A stretch of 64,000 bases of DNA from Pseudomonas asiatica (lineage in GTDB: Bacteria; Pseudomonadota; Gammaproteobacteria; Pseudomonadales; Pseudomonadaceae). Made by a program: the position numbers and the translations under genes. Position 1 is the first letter of the stretch, and each line of letters starts with the position of its first letter. Below are positions 27,954-36,235 of this stretch, one piece after another. The DNA lies in the NCBI RefSeq assembly GCF_040214835.1, contig NZ_CP157874.1, forward strand, positions 1,988,001 through 2,052,000, given 5' to 3'. A model generated the notes under the pieces. The model did not search any database and was not told the DNA's origin. It saw only the letters and a list, made by a program, of their open reading frames with translations.

Positions 27954-29222
27954 ATGAGCGACTATGTCTACCACCCGGAATTTTCCTTCTTGGCTCGCTG
28001 CTGGTGGCAGCTGGGCGATGAGCTCCTGCACCCCGATCAGTGGGATGCTTCGACCGCCAGGCTTGCGCCCATGTGGCTGCATTATGGCGGGGCCGGGTTT
28101 CACAATGACCACTGGTACCGGTATCTGCGGGCCGAGCCCGAAGGCACCGGGCCATTGCAACTGGAGCCATGGAGCTACACCTTGCCCAGTCATGTGTATG
28201 GCGAGCTGTTCTGGTTCGGAGCCTATGTCAGCGGTACGGACCGGACCGGGGCGACGCTGCGGTATGAAATGCGGCCTTATGACCGGAACTGGAAACCGCT
28301 GCAGCGGATTGTCTACAGTAAGCCGGGGGCGCTGTCAGGCTTTGCAGGCTACGTAGGCGTGAAGGACCAGACCGAGGCGGCCGCCGGGCGTCAGCATCTG
28401 GCCGACCCGCAGCACCTGTGGAACCTTTCGGGTATCAACCACAACGATATCAAGCGCGGGGCGCGGTTATGCAATGTCGTTCTGGTCGACGCCGCCGGGC
28501 AACGGGCCAGGCGCCTCGCCAACCGGGAGGCGTGGCTGATAAACACGCTGACTGGCGAGCCAGGACTGATGGCCCTAGAAGTGATGGACTACGCACATGA
28601 AGCGCGTGATGTCGCCTGGGGCACGGGCCTGCAGCGGGCGGGCAGCAGTCATGTGTTCAAGGCAGAGCACAGTTTCATCGCCAGTTTGTGCTGGCGGCCC
28701 GACGAGGCGCCAGCCGGCCCTGCCGGCTCCGCGGACGGCGTGCAGGGCTTGGTGGCAGCTCGCTTTGACGAAGGCTGGGAGTGGAATCCACGGGCAAGGC
28801 TGAGTGTGGAGCAGACCGATTCGTTGGGCACGCGCTGGCGCGACGATGAAACCCGACCGGCATGCGAGCGTTTCTGGTTTGCCGCCTACCTCGATAACGG
28901 GGTGTATGCGTATGAGATCTGGCCGCTTGACGAGCGCGGTCGGCGCCTGAAGTTCACCCTGCGCAAACAGAAGGGCTGGACCATGAGCCTGGCGCAGCGC
29001 TGGCAATCGGTTCGTGCGGAGGCGGATTTTCTCTGGCATCTGGACGGGTTGGACCCGGCTGCCTTGCAGGTGGGGGCAACAGTGGCCAACGTGAAACTCA
29101 GGCACAGCAGTGGCCGAGTCGTGAAGCTGGCTGATCGCAGCGAACGCAGGCTGGGTACGGAGGCGCTGGGTGAGGAAGGATCCCTGACTGTGCAGGTGGT
29201 TGAAACCTCGGCCAGGTTCTAG
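27954..29222 (+). CDS. Unrecognised protein made of two related halves
   Basis: A 422-residue soluble protein starting MSDYVYHPEFSFLARCWW, with ribosome site AGGAAG. I do not recognise the family. Two halves align by eye: YHPEFSFLARCWWQLGDE with FKAEHSFIASLCWRPDEA, LFWFGAYVSGTDR...MRPYDRNW with RFWFAAYLDN...IWPLDERG, and LWNLSGINHNDIKRGARLCNV with LWHLDGLDPAALQVGATVANV. Each half is about 190-220 residues, rich in Trp, Tyr and Phe, as in carbohydrate-binding or beta-sandwich proteins. It has no signal peptide or membrane helix. Codon use is slightly less biased than in its neighbours, hinting at more recent acquisition. A hairpin terminator follows. Confidence 0.8.
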   Translation: MSDYVYHPEFSFLARCWWQLGDELLHPDQWDASTARLAPMWLHYGGAGFHNDHWYRYLRAEPEGTGPLQLEPWSYTLPSHVYGELFWFGAYVSGTDRTGATLRYEMRPYDRNWKPLQRIVYSKPGALSGFAGYVGVKDQTEAAAGRQHLADPQHLWNLSGINHNDIKRGARLCNVVLVDAAGQRARRLANREAWLINTLTGEPGLMALEVMDYAHEARDVAWGTGLQRAGSSHVFKAEHSFIASLCWRPDEAPAGPAGSADGVQGLVAARFDEGWEWNPRARLSVEQTDSLGTRWRDDETRPACERFWFAAYLDNGVYAYEIWPLDERGRRLKFTLRKQKGWTMSLAQRWQSVRAEADFLWHLDGLDPAALQVGATVANVKLRHSSGRVVKLADRSERRLGTEALGEEGSLTVQVVETSARF

Positions 29223-29228
29223 GGGGGC

Positions 29229-29255
29229 GCAAGGGCGCTGCTACAGCGCCCTTGC
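29229..29255. terminator. Hairpin between convergent genes
   Basis: A perfect 12-bp stem GCAAGGGCGCTG/CAGCGCCCTTGC with a CTA loop lies between the duplicated unknown gene and queD, 7 bases from each stop. There is no T run, but position and symmetry suit a shared terminator. Confidence 0.65.
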
Positions 29256-29261
29256 CGGGGT

Positions 29262-29618
29262 TCAGTCGCCGCTGTACTCGCAGCCGCTGGTGCAGGTCTC
29301 GTGGATGCGGACCTTTGACAGTTCCGGCAGCAGCGGCTTGACCTGGTCCCAGATCCACTTGGCGATCACTTCGCTGGTGGGGTTTTCCAGGCCCGGGATG
29401 TCGTTCAGGTAGTTATGGTCCAGTTGCTCGTAGATCGGCTTGAAGATCGCCTTGATTTCGGCGAAATCGCGGATCCAGCCGGTGTGCGGGTCGAGCGGGC
29501 CGGTCAGGTGCAGGCCGACCTTGAACGAGTGGCCATGCAGGCGACCGCATTTGTGCCCGGCAGGGACGTGCGGCAGGCGGTGGGCCGATTCGAATGTGAA
29601 TTCCTTGAAGATTTCCAC
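29262..29618 (-). CDS. queD: 6-carboxytetrahydropterin synthase QueD
   Basis: A 118-residue enzyme of the 6-pyruvoyl-tetrahydropterin synthase family that makes 6-carboxy-5,6,7,8-tetrahydropterin from dihydroneopterin triphosphate in queuosine (tRNA modification) synthesis. The Zn and catalytic motifs are [25 protein letters not shown] and the Asp-His of [11 protein letters not shown], with the C-terminal Glu of [12 protein letters not shown]. Length is that of bacterial QueD. It is monocistronic; the start [13 protein letters not shown] has an SD-like AGAG sequence upstream. Confidence 0.9.
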   Translation of the reverse strand: MEIFKEFTFESAHRLPHVPAGHKCGRLHGHSFKVGLHLTGPLDPHTGWIRDFAEIKAIFKPIYEQLDHNYLNDIPGLENPTSEVIAKWIWDQVKPLLPELSKVRIHETCTSGCEYSGD

Positions 29619-29671
29619 GCTGTCATAACTCTATGTGAATCAAGAATGCGCGCAGTCTACCAGCATGGCCG

Positions 29672-30751
29672 CTACAAGGCTTGCAGGCGTTCATGCAACC
29701 GCCCGGTGGCAATCAGCTCCAGCAGCTCGTCGCCCAGCCGCTGGCTCTCGGCAATGGCCTTGTACCAGTAGCGCTTGCGGCCAGGCGCATCGCCCATGAA
29801 ACGCTTGAAGTCGTTGCGGTCGGGCAGCTTGCCGTAGGGCAACGCCGCCAGGTACTGCGGCGAGGGTGTCATCAGCAGCACGTTCTGCAGGCGGGTGGCA
29901 TCGCCCTTGCGCCAGGGCAGGGCCTTGTCGAACCAGCCGGGTACGACCTTGTCGGTGAAGTGCGGGTACAGCACCAGGTCGTCGCCGCGGTAGGGCAGGT
30001 CGAGGTGGTAGTCCAGCAGGCCGCCGTCGCGGTAGGTGCCTGCACCTGCGCCTGGGATGTCTTTCACACCTTCCATGACCATGGGGATGGACCCTGAGGC
30101 GAGCAAGGCATGGCGCAGGTTGGCCAGGTCCAGCGGCAGGCAGCGCGAGGGGAAGTCGGTCAGTGCGTCGAGCGGCGGCGTGGCGCGGCCGTCGTGCAGG
30201 ATGATGCGCTCGAAGTGCCGGGCCAGGCGCGAGCGGCCGAGCAGGTTGCTGGCGATCACCGAACCCAGGCCGAGGCCCAGGCGGCCGCGATGGTCGTGGG
30301 CGAGCTGGCCATGGCTCTTCACTACCAGGATGTTCAGGCGATAGTGCGGGTTGGCCAGCAGTTGGCCGTCGCGGCCTTGCAGCAGGTTGTCGAGCATGTG
30401 TTGGCAGCTGCGGCTGATTTCGGCCGGGGTGACGCCCTTGGCGAAATCCTGCTCGGTGTACAGTTCGCCCAGGCGACGGATGCCTGCGACCGGGTCGTCG
30501 AGGCAGGCACTGGCGAAGCGCCAGGCGCCGATCGAGGCGCCGATCAGCGCACGTTGGCGTGGTGCCGACGGCAGCCACTCACCGAACAGCGCCAGGTCCA
30601 GGCCCTGGATGCCCAGCGGCTTCGGCCCGCCAGCCGCACCCGGCAGCACACCGACATCGGCCGCCTGCAGGCCGCGCTCGCGGACCTGCCGCAGGGCACG
30701 TTGGCCGGCCTTGAAGGTGAGGGCGGGGTACTTGATGTGAATGGCGCTCAT
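29672..30751 (-). CDS. Patatin-like phospholipase / acyl hydrolase
   Basis: A 359-residue cytosolic protein starting MSAIHIKYPALTFKAGQRAL. The patatin dyad is visible: the nucleophile motif GASIGAW (GXSXG, residues about 85-91) and the DGG motif in YRDGGLLDYHLDL. The glycine-rich oxyanion segment is GVLPGAAGGPKPLGI, less canonical than the usual GGG-R/K-G. No export signal is visible, so a role on membrane lipids from inside is likely. A much longer upstream frame crosses a REP pair and is rejected. It is monocistronic. Confidence 0.83.
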   Translation of the reverse strand: MSAIHIKYPALTFKAGQRALRQVRERGLQAADVGVLPGAAGGPKPLGIQGLDLALFGEWLPSAPRQRALIGASIGAWRFASACLDDPVAGIRRLGELYTEQDFAKGVTPAEISRSCQHMLDNLLQGRDGQLLANPHYRLNILVVKSHGQLAHDHRGRLGLGLGSVIASNLLGRSRLARHFERIILHDGRATPPLDALTDFPSRCLPLDLANLRHALLASGSIPMVMEGVKDIPGAGAGTYRDGGLLDYHLDLPYRGDDLVLYPHFTDKVVPGWFDKALPWRKGDATRLQNVLLMTPSPQYLAALPYGKLPDRNDFKRFMGDAPGRKRYWYKAIAESQRLGDELLELIATGRLHERLQAL

Positions 30752-30880
30752 GGCGGGTCTCTTTGGCAGCAGGCGAGTCATTGTAAAGGGTTCAAGGCAT
30801 GCACAGGGCCTGCAGGAGATTGCCCAACCCATCGGGTTGCGCTGTCGCATAGGGAACAAGGTTCTAGAGCATGTCACATT

Positions 30881-30968
30881 CCCTGTGGGAGCGGGCGCGC
30901 CCGCGAATGGCCCAGCGCGGTGTATGGCACCGGCTCCGCCGGTGTTCGCGGGCATGCCCGCTCCCACA
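30881..30968. repeat. REP pair (cluster 9), GCGGGCGCGCCCGC variant
   Basis: GGGAGCGGGCGCGCCCGCGAA and inverted TTCGCGGGCATGCCCGCTCC enclose the conserved linker hairpin GGCACCGGCTCCGCCGGTG. Both REP stems are perfect, with different central dinucleotides. Confidence 0.92.
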
Positions 30969-31056
30969 GACCGCGCGGGATTCGGTGATGGCGTGAAAGC
31001 AGCCTGACCTGCGCTATCATGGCGCCAGTTGTTTTCAGGTTGAATTAAGGACCGGT

Positions 31057-31070
31057 GGTTAATCTTAACC
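31057..31070. promoter_or_regulatory. Candidate operator of the PepSY/two-component operon
   Basis: The inverted repeat GGTTAA-TC-TTAACC lies about 40 bases before the first PepSY gene. A related GGTTGA half-site lies 19 bases upstream (31038-31043). It may bind the operon's own OmpR-type regulator. Confidence 0.4.
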
Positions 31071-31108
31071 CCGTAGACAACTTGCACAGTTCTCAGGAGA
31101 GAAGAACG

Positions 31109-31420
31109 ATGAAACACATGACTGCCCTGTTCACCGTAGCCGCCGCCCTTGCCCTGGGCGCCCATTCCGCCATCGCCAAGGATGTGCAGCCCGACGAAGT
31201 GGTCAAACTGGTCAATGCCAAGACCGTCAAGTCGCTGGACGAACTCAAGGCCGCCGCCGTGGCCAAGCACCCGGGTGCCACCGTCACCGACTCGGAGCTT
31301 GAAGACGAGTACGGCCGCTACATCTACAAGGTCGAGTTGCGCGACACGCAGAACGTCGAATGGGACGTGGCGCTGGACGCCAAGACCGGTGAAGTGCTGA
31401 AGGACGAGCGGGACAACTGA
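31109..31420 (+). CDS. Periplasmic PepSY-domain protein 1
   Basis: A 103-residue secreted protein with signal peptide MKHMTALFTVAAALALGAHS ending near AIA-KD. The PepSY domain covers about residues 35-100 (LDELKAAAVAKHPGATVTD, YIYKVELRD, WDVALDAKTGEVLKDE). It is acidic. PepSY proteins of this size are periplasmic and often precede metal- or stress-responsive two-component genes; they may modulate the sensor. The start has AGGAGAGAAG upstream, and the stop overlaps the next start (TGATG). Confidence 0.88.
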   Translation: MKHMTALFTVAAALALGAHSAIAKDVQPDEVVKLVNAKTVKSLDELKAAAVAKHPGATVTDSELEDEYGRYIYKVELRDTQNVEWDVALDAKTGEVLKDERDN

Positions 31421-31734
31421 TGACCCACCTACTGCGGCCGGCGCGCTACCTCGCGCTGGCCCTGCTGGCCGTGTGTTCCCTGGCCGTTGCCCGCGACCTG
31501 GACCAGGACGAAGCCCTGGAACTGCGCCAGAAGGGCATCATCCTGCCGCTCGAGCATCTGCTGGAAACCGCCCTGGGGCGTCACCCCGGGGCGCGCCTGC
31601 TGGAGGCCGAGCTGGAAGAAGACGACAATCGCTACGAATACGAAGTCGAGTTGCTGACGGCTGAAGGCGTGGTGCGCGAGATCAAGCTCGACGCCAGCAG
31701 CGGTGCCCTGCTCAAAGACGAGGAAGACGACTGA
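31420..31734 (+). CDS. Periplasmic PepSY-domain protein 2
   Basis: A 104-residue paralogue of the preceding protein: signal peptide MTHLLRPARYLALALLAVCS, then LEHLLETALGRHPGARLLEAE, RYEYEVELLTAEG and EIKLDASSGALLKDEEDD, aligning segment by segment. The C-terminus is strongly acidic, suggesting cation binding. The overlap with gene 1 and direct abutment with the regulator gene (stop at 31734, next ATG at 31735) indicate one operon. Confidence 0.88.
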   Translation: MTHLLRPARYLALALLAVCSLAVARDLDQDEALELRQKGIILPLEHLLETALGRHPGARLLEAELEEDDNRYEYEVELLTAEGVVREIKLDASSGALLKDEEDD

Positions 31735-32403
31735 ATGCGCCTGTTGCTTGTCGAGGACAATGTACCGCTGGCCGATGAACTGACCGCCGGCCTGCAGCGC
31801 CAGGGCTACGCCGTGGACTGGCTGGCCGATGGCCGCGACGCGGTGTACCAGGGCCAGAGCGAACCCTACGATTTGATCATCCTGGACCTTGGCCTGCCGG
31901 GCTTGCCGGGCCTGGAGGTACTGGCCCAGTGGCGTGCCGCCGGCCTGGCCACGCCGGTGTTGATCCTTACTGCCCGTGGCTCGTGGGCCGAGCGTATCGA
32001 AGGGCTGAAGGCCGGGGCCGATGACTACCTGAGCAAACCCTTCCACCCCGAAGAACTGCAGCTGCGCATCCAGGCGTTGTTGCGCCGTGCCCGTGGCCTG
32101 GCCAACCAGCCGACGCTGGAAGCGGCCGGCCTGCACCTGGACGAAAGCCGGCAGTGCGTGAACCGTGACGGCGTGGATATCCAGCTGACCGCCGCCGAGT
32201 TCCGCCTGCTGCGCTACTTCATGCTGCATCCGCAGCAGATCCTGTCCAAGAGCCACCTGGCCGAGCACCTCTACGACGGTGAAACCGAGCGCGATTCCAA
32301 CGTGCTGGAAGTGCACGTCAACCACTTGCGGCGCAAGCTGGGCCGCAGCGTCATCGAGACCCGCCGTGGGCAGGGCTACATCTACGCCGGGAGCGCCGCG
32401 TGA
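31735..32403 (+). CDS. OmpR/PhoP-family response regulator
   Basis: A 222-residue regulator. The receiver domain (residues 1-115) has the acidic pair in LLVEDN, phospho-acceptor Asp51 in [10 protein letters not shown], the Thr in LILTARG and Lys in LSKPF. The C-terminal winged helix (about 130-220) has [17 protein letters not shown] and [16 protein letters not shown]. It pairs with the histidine kinase whose start overlaps its stop by four bases (ATGA region), and it is cotranscribed with two PepSY genes. The layout resembles cation-sensing systems, but the signal is not evident. Confidence 0.92.
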   Translation: MRLLLVEDNVPLADELTAGLQRQGYAVDWLADGRDAVYQGQSEPYDLIILDLGLPGLPGLEVLAQWRAAGLATPVLILTARGSWAERIEGLKAGADDYLSKPFHPEELQLRIQALLRRARGLANQPTLEAAGLHLDESRQCVNRDGVDIQLTAAEFRLLRYFMLHPQQILSKSHLAEHLYDGETERDSNVLEVHVNHLRRKLGRSVIETRRGQGYIYAGSAA

Positions 32404-33719
32404 AGTCGATCCAGGCGCGCCTGAGCCTGGGCCTGGTGGCGGTGCTGGTGGTGGTCGGCCTGGTGCTGGCGCAGCTGACGTTGTGGCTGTTCGAAGTCGG
32501 CCTGCAGCGCTACCTGGAGAACGGCCTGCGCAAGGAAAGCGAAAACCTGCTGGTGGCCCTGGTGCGCGGGCCTTCGGGCCTGCAGCTGGATGAGCGGCGT
32601 ATCTCGGCCGCCTACCAGCGGCCGTTTTCCGGCTATTACTTCCGCATCGATTTCGATAAAGGCACCTGGCGCTCCCGTTCGCTGTGGGATCTGGACATGC
32701 CCAAGCCCGCCGCGCCGGGCCTTTCCGACAGCCACGAACTCGGCCCGGAAGGCCAGCAACTGCTTGCCCTGCGTGCCGACTACCGGCGCCTGGGCCAGGA
32801 CATTTCGATCAGCGTGGCACAGGATTATTCGCCGGTACGCGAAGGTTTTCGGCGCCTGCAGCAGATCGGCCTGGGCATGGGCCTGGTGGCGCTGATCCTG
32901 GTGCTGGTGTTGCAGCGCATCACCGTCACCCGCTCGCTGCGGCCACTGGAGCGGGCACGCCAGCAGATCGCCCAGTTGCAGCAGGGCCAGCGCTCGCAGC
33001 TGGATGCCGAAGTGCCCAGCGAACTGGCGCCGCTGGTGGGGCAGATCAACCACCTGCTGAGCCATACCGAAGACAGCCTGCGCCGCTCGCGCAATGCCCT
33101 GGGCAACCTGGGCCATGCGCTGAAGACGCCACTGGCGGTGCTGCTGAGCCTGGCCTCCAGCGAGCGCCTGAAGGACCTGCCGGATGTTCGCGCGCAGATG
33201 CGTGAGCAACTGGAGCAGATTCAGCAGCGCCTGGCGCGTGAGCTGAATCGTGCGCGCCTGGCGGGGGATGCGCTGCCTGGCGCGCAGTTCGACTGCGACG
33301 TCGAACTGCCGGGGTTGCTGGGGACGCTGGGCATGATCCATGGCGAGGGCCTGCTGCTGGCCAGGGATGTGCCGCCCGGGCTGCTGCTGCCTTGGGACCG
33401 CGAGGACTTCCTGGAGCTGCTCGGCAACCTGCTGGACAACGCCTGCAAGTGGGCCGACAGCGAGGTGCGGCTGGGTATCGCACCGAATGCCGAGGGCTAC
33501 CAGGTGTGGGTCGATGATGATGGCCCCGGTATCCCCGAGGGCCAGCGGCAGCAGGTACTGGAGCGCGGTTCGCGGCTGGACGAGCAGGTAGACGGGCACG
33601 GGCTGGGGTTGGGCATCGTGCGCGATATCGTCGAGGCCTGGGGCGGGCGCCTGGCGCTGCTGGATAGCCCGTTGGGCGGCTTGCGGGTAAGCATCGACTT
33701 GCCGCGCAAGGCTCGGTAA
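32400..33719 (+). CDS. Membrane sensor histidine kinase (PhoQ/BasS-like)
   Basis: A 439-residue kinase. Two transmembrane helices (about residues 10-31 and 155-176) flank a periplasmic domain of about 120 residues rich in acidic and aromatic residues. The H box is [14 protein letters not shown] with His239; the N box is [14 protein letters not shown] and the G boxes are [10 protein letters not shown] and [13 protein letters not shown]. The replacement of HELRTP by HALKTP is typical of PhoQ-like kinases. Together with the PepSY proteins it probably senses a cation or envelope stress. REP cluster 10 follows directly. Confidence 0.92.
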   Translation: MKSIQARLSLGLVAVLVVVGLVLAQLTLWLFEVGLQRYLENGLRKESENLLVALVRGPSGLQLDERRISAAYQRPFSGYYFRIDFDKGTWRSRSLWDLDMPKPAAPGLSDSHELGPEGQQLLALRADYRRLGQDISISVAQDYSPVREGFRRLQQIGLGMGLVALILVLVLQRITVTRSLRPLERARQQIAQLQQGQRSQLDAEVPSELAPLVGQINHLLSHTEDSLRRSRNALGNLGHALKTPLAVLLSLASSERLKDLPDVRAQMREQLEQIQQRLARELNRARLAGDALPGAQFDCDVELPGLLGTLGMIHGEGLLLARDVPPGLLLPWDREDFLELLGNLLDNACKWADSEVRLGIAPNAEGYQVWVDDDGPGIPEGQRQQVLERGSRLDEQVDGHGLGLGIVRDIVEAWGGRLALLDSPLGGLRVSIDLPRKAR

Positions 33720-33728
33720 TGCCGGGTC

Positions 33729-33815
33729 CCTGTGGGAGCGGGTTTACCCGCGAACACCGGCGAAGCCGGTGCCATGCACCGTGTCGCATTCTTCGCGGGT
33801 GAACCCGCTCCCACA
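33729..33815. repeat. REP pair (cluster 10) with linker in reverse orientation
   Basis: GGGAGCGGGTTTACCCGCGAA and inverted TTCGCGGGTGAACCCGCTCC enclose CACCGGCGAAGCCGGTGCC, the reverse complement of the linker hairpin seen in clusters 2, 9 and 13. Confidence 0.92.
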
Positions 33816-33932
33816 AGTTGCGCGGCGCGCTTGAGGAATTTGCTGGCCATATCACCACTGCAAAAAAATTGCAGTACAGCCGCATTTTTTTGAATTAGCC
33901 CAATCTCACCCCACCCGGCAAAATTCCCCCAC

Positions 33933-34027
33933 GAAACCTTGCGGTTTCCATCTCTCCACGGACGGAGCCCCTTGTGCTATTGCAACCGCAATACGAGGCC
34001 CAGGCCACCTCGGCTGGGCTTTCTTTC
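33933..34027 (+). ncRNA. Candidate structured leader or small RNA upstream of the HPP gene
   Basis: Four stem-loops follow each other: GAAACC-TTGC-GGTTTC (33933-33948), CTCC-ACGGAC-GGAG (33954-33967), TATTGC-AACC-GCAATA (33978-33993) and GCCCAG/CTGGGC (33998-34019). The last is followed by TTTCTTTC, an intrinsic terminator shape. No open frame fits. It could be an sRNA, or an attenuator or riboswitch controlling the HPP gene. I do not recognise a known RNA class. Confidence 0.5.
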
Positions 34028-34060
34028 TAACCAGAAAAACTACAGATTCCGATTACCTAC

Positions 34061-35215
34061 ATGTCTGCCTCGCGTTCCGAAAGTCGTCTGCAGCGGCTGT
34101 TGCCAGCGCCCCTGAATATTCCCCCCAAAGAATGGTTGCGTGCCGGTATCGGCGCGTTGCTCGGCCTGTTCCTCGCCGGCTGGCTGACCAGCATGGCCTA
34201 TGGCCCCAGCATCGCCTTGCACCTGCTCGGCCCGCTGGCGGCTTCGGCCGTGCTGGTGTTCGCCGTGCACTCGGGCCCGTTGGCCCAGCCCTGGCCGGTG
34301 CTGGGCAGCTACGCCCTGGCCGGCGCGGTCGGCCTGGCCATGCGCCAGGGCTTCGGCCCGGAGCTGTGGGTGGCCGCTGCCGCCCTGGGTATCTCGATCC
34401 TGGTGATGTGCCTGCTGCGCTGCCTGCACCCGCCAGGTGGCGGGGTGGCGGTGAGCGCGGTGCTGGCCGACCCGGGGCTGACCGCCATGGGCGACCACCT
34501 GCTGGAGCCGGTGCTGCTCAACGCGTTGATCCTGGTAGCGGTGGCGATCCTCTACAACCGCCTCACCGGCGTGCGCTACCCGAAAGGCGCGGTGCCGCGC
34601 AAGGACCTGCACCACACCCATGACCCGCTGCCCAGCGAGCGGGTCGGCATCCGTGGAGAAGACCTGGACCAGGCCTTGGAAGAACTGGGCGAGTTCGTCG
34701 ACGTCACCCGTGACGAACTGGAACGCATCATCCTGGCCACCGAGCAACACGCCCTGCAGCGCAGCCTCGGCGGTATCACCGCGGCCTCGGTGATGTCCCG
34801 CGACGTGCAGTTCGCCACCCCCGACACCACTCTGGAGCAGGCCTGGAAAATGCTGGCCAGCCACCATCTGAAAACCCTGCCGGTGCTGCAGCAGGGCAAG
34901 CTGGTGGGGATAGTCAGCCTCAGCGACCTGGTCGGCCCGGCCATGCAGCGTGGTCGCTTCAGTTGGCGCGGGTTGTTCGGCCGCAAGGCGGTGCGCATGG
35001 AGCAGGTGATGAGCCGCCGGGTAATCAGCGTCAGCAGCCAGCACCCGCTGGAGCGCTTGCTGCCATTGTTGTGCGAACAGGGCCTGCATTGCCTGCCGGT
35101 GCTCGATGCCGACCAGTTGGTGGGGGTGATCACCCAGACCGACCTGATCGCCGGCCTCAAGCGCCAGCTGCTCAGCAAGGCCCAGGCTTCAGATAACCGG
35201 GTCCCAGCGTTGTGA
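34061..35215 (+). CDS. HPP-family membrane protein with C-terminal CBS pair
   Basis: A 384-residue inner-membrane protein. Residues about 25-170 form four hydrophobic helices of the HPP family, including the naming motif in CLHPPGGGVAVSAVLAD. Residues about 240-370 form two CBS domains (VMSRDVQFATPDTTLEQA and VMSRRVISVSSQHPLERL), which in other proteins bind adenylates. HPP proteins have been linked to nitrite or other small-molecule transport in some lineages; here the substrate is unknown. A structured RNA with a terminator lies just upstream. The last 27 bases overlap the convergent LysR gene. Confidence 0.88.
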   Translation: MSASRSESRLQRLLPAPLNIPPKEWLRAGIGALLGLFLAGWLTSMAYGPSIALHLLGPLAASAVLVFAVHSGPLAQPWPVLGSYALAGAVGLAMRQGFGPELWVAAAALGISILVMCLLRCLHPPGGGVAVSAVLADPGLTAMGDHLLEPVLLNALILVAVAILYNRLTGVRYPKGAVPRKDLHHTHDPLPSERVGIRGEDLDQALEELGEFVDVTRDELERIILATEQHALQRSLGGITAASVMSRDVQFATPDTTLEQAWKMLASHHLKTLPVLQQGKLVGIVSLSDLVGPAMQRGRFSWRGLFGRKAVRMEQVMSRRVISVSSQHPLERLLPLLCEQGLHCLPVLDADQLVGVITQTDLIAGLKRQLLSKAQASDNRVPAL

Positions 35216-36055
35216 CCAGTCGCTGGCGCCGGCGGCCACCAGCCGGCGCAGGATGGCGAAGGCCTGTTGCAGGGCTTCGCTGTCGCGCTTGCGCGGGTAC
35301 ACCAGGAAGGTCGGGTAGGTGAATTCCGGCGCCTGCGGTACCCGCTCGAACACCCCGCTGTCCAGGTAGGCCTGTACCACCCGCGTGCGGAAGTAGCCAC
35401 TGCCGCCCTGGTCGAGTATGAACTGCAAGGCCAGCGGGCCCAGGTTGAAGCTCAGCGCCGGGCGCGCGCAGTCGGGCAGGGCGGCATCGTGCTGGCGACG
35501 GAAGGCTTCGCCCCAGTCGATATAGATGTACGGGTCTGGCTGGGCGACCCGGCGCACACGGATCAGCTTTTCCTCCATCAACTGCTCCACCTGCAGGCCC
35601 GGGCCGTAGGTCGGCTGGTAGACCAACGCGGCATCCAGCAGGCCCATCTCGACCTTGCGCAGCAGCGATTCGCCGTCGCTCACCTCGCTGCGGATGGCAT
35701 GGCTGGGCAGCTCGCGGTGCAGGGCACTGACCCAGTCGAGCAGCATCGGGTTGCCCAGGCTCACCTCAGCGCCCACGTGCAGCACTTGCTGGCAGCCTTC
35801 GGGCAGCGGCAGGTCGCGGCGCGCCGCTTCCCAGGTTTGCACCATCTGGTTGGCATAACTGACGAATGCCTCGCCGTCGCTGGTCAGGCTGGCGCCGTTG
35901 CGGCTGCGCACGAACAGCTGGCAGCCCAGTTGCTGCTCCAGGCGCTGCACCCGCGCGGTGATCGCCGTCTGTGACACGAACAGGCGTTCGGCGGCGGCGA
36001 CCAGGCTGCCGCAACGCACGATTTCCAGAAAGGTACGGGCCTGATCGATGTCCAT
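35189..36055 (-). CDS. LysR-family transcriptional regulator
   Basis: A 288-residue regulator starting MDIDQARTFLEIVRCGSLVA. The DNA-binding helix-turn-helix lies in residues 1-60 (VSQTAITARVQRLEQQLG), followed by the periplasmic-binding-protein-like effector domain. It diverges from prpE with a 180-base gap containing a perfect palindrome, the usual setting for a LysR regulator and its target. Its 3' end overlaps the convergent HPP gene by 27 bases. Control of prpE is inference; the effector is unknown. Confidence 0.9.
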   Translation of the reverse strand: MDIDQARTFLEIVRCGSLVAAAERLFVSQTAITARVQRLEQQLGCQLFVRSRNGASLTSDGEAFVSYANQMVQTWEAARRDLPLPEGCQQVLHVGAEVSLGNPMLLDWVSALHRELPSHAIRSEVSDGESLLRKVEMGLLDAALVYQPTYGPGLQVEQLMEEKLIRVRRVAQPDPYIYIDWGEAFRRQHDAALPDCARPALSFNLGPLALQFILDQGGSGYFRTRVVQAYLDSGVFERVPQAPEFTYPTFLVYPRKRDSEALQQAFAILRRLVAAGASDWSQRWDPVI

Positions 36056-36126
36056 GGGCTGCTCGGTGGTTGAAGGGGTGGCCTATTCTAGAGGCTTTGC
36101 ACCGTTATGGGGCGTTTTTGCGTTGT

Positions 36127-36140
36127 CTGCAAATTTGCAG
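36127..36140. promoter_or_regulatory. Perfect 14-bp palindrome between the LysR gene and prpE
   Basis: CTGCAAATTTGCAG is its own reverse complement and contains the T-N-A spacing of LysR boxes. It lies 72 bases from the LysR start and 96 from the prpE start. It is a natural operator candidate for the divergent pair. Confidence 0.5.
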
Positions 36141-36235
36141 GTCGGTTGTGACTTTAGTCCCCTGGCGGCGCGGGTGTAGCGGTCCATACTCAAGTTTCGC
36201 CCTTCAATAACAACAAGTACCGGGTTTCTTTCGAT

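Larger units (their letters stand above)
30752..31108. other. Gene-free region before the PepSY operon
   Basis: About 357 bases holding REP cluster 9 (30881-30968) and the promoter region of the PepSY/two-component operon. The latter includes the inverted repeat GGTTAA-TC-TTAACC at 31057-31070. Nothing else is apparent. Confidence 0.6.
33720..34060. other. Gene-free region with a REP pair and a structured-RNA candidate
   Basis: About 340 bases. The first 95 hold REP cluster 10. From 33840 to 33900 there are A and T runs, including the hairpin CTGCAA-AAAAA-TTGCAG. From 33933 to 34027 four consecutive small hairpins end in a terminator-like structure. The HPP gene starts 33 bases later. Confidence 0.6.

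Noticed and set aside
30752..31270. N-terminal extension of the patatin gene to 31270
   Set aside because: It would translate through a REP pair and the PepSY promoter region, giving sequence unlike the family; MSAIHIKYP at 30751 is the natural start.
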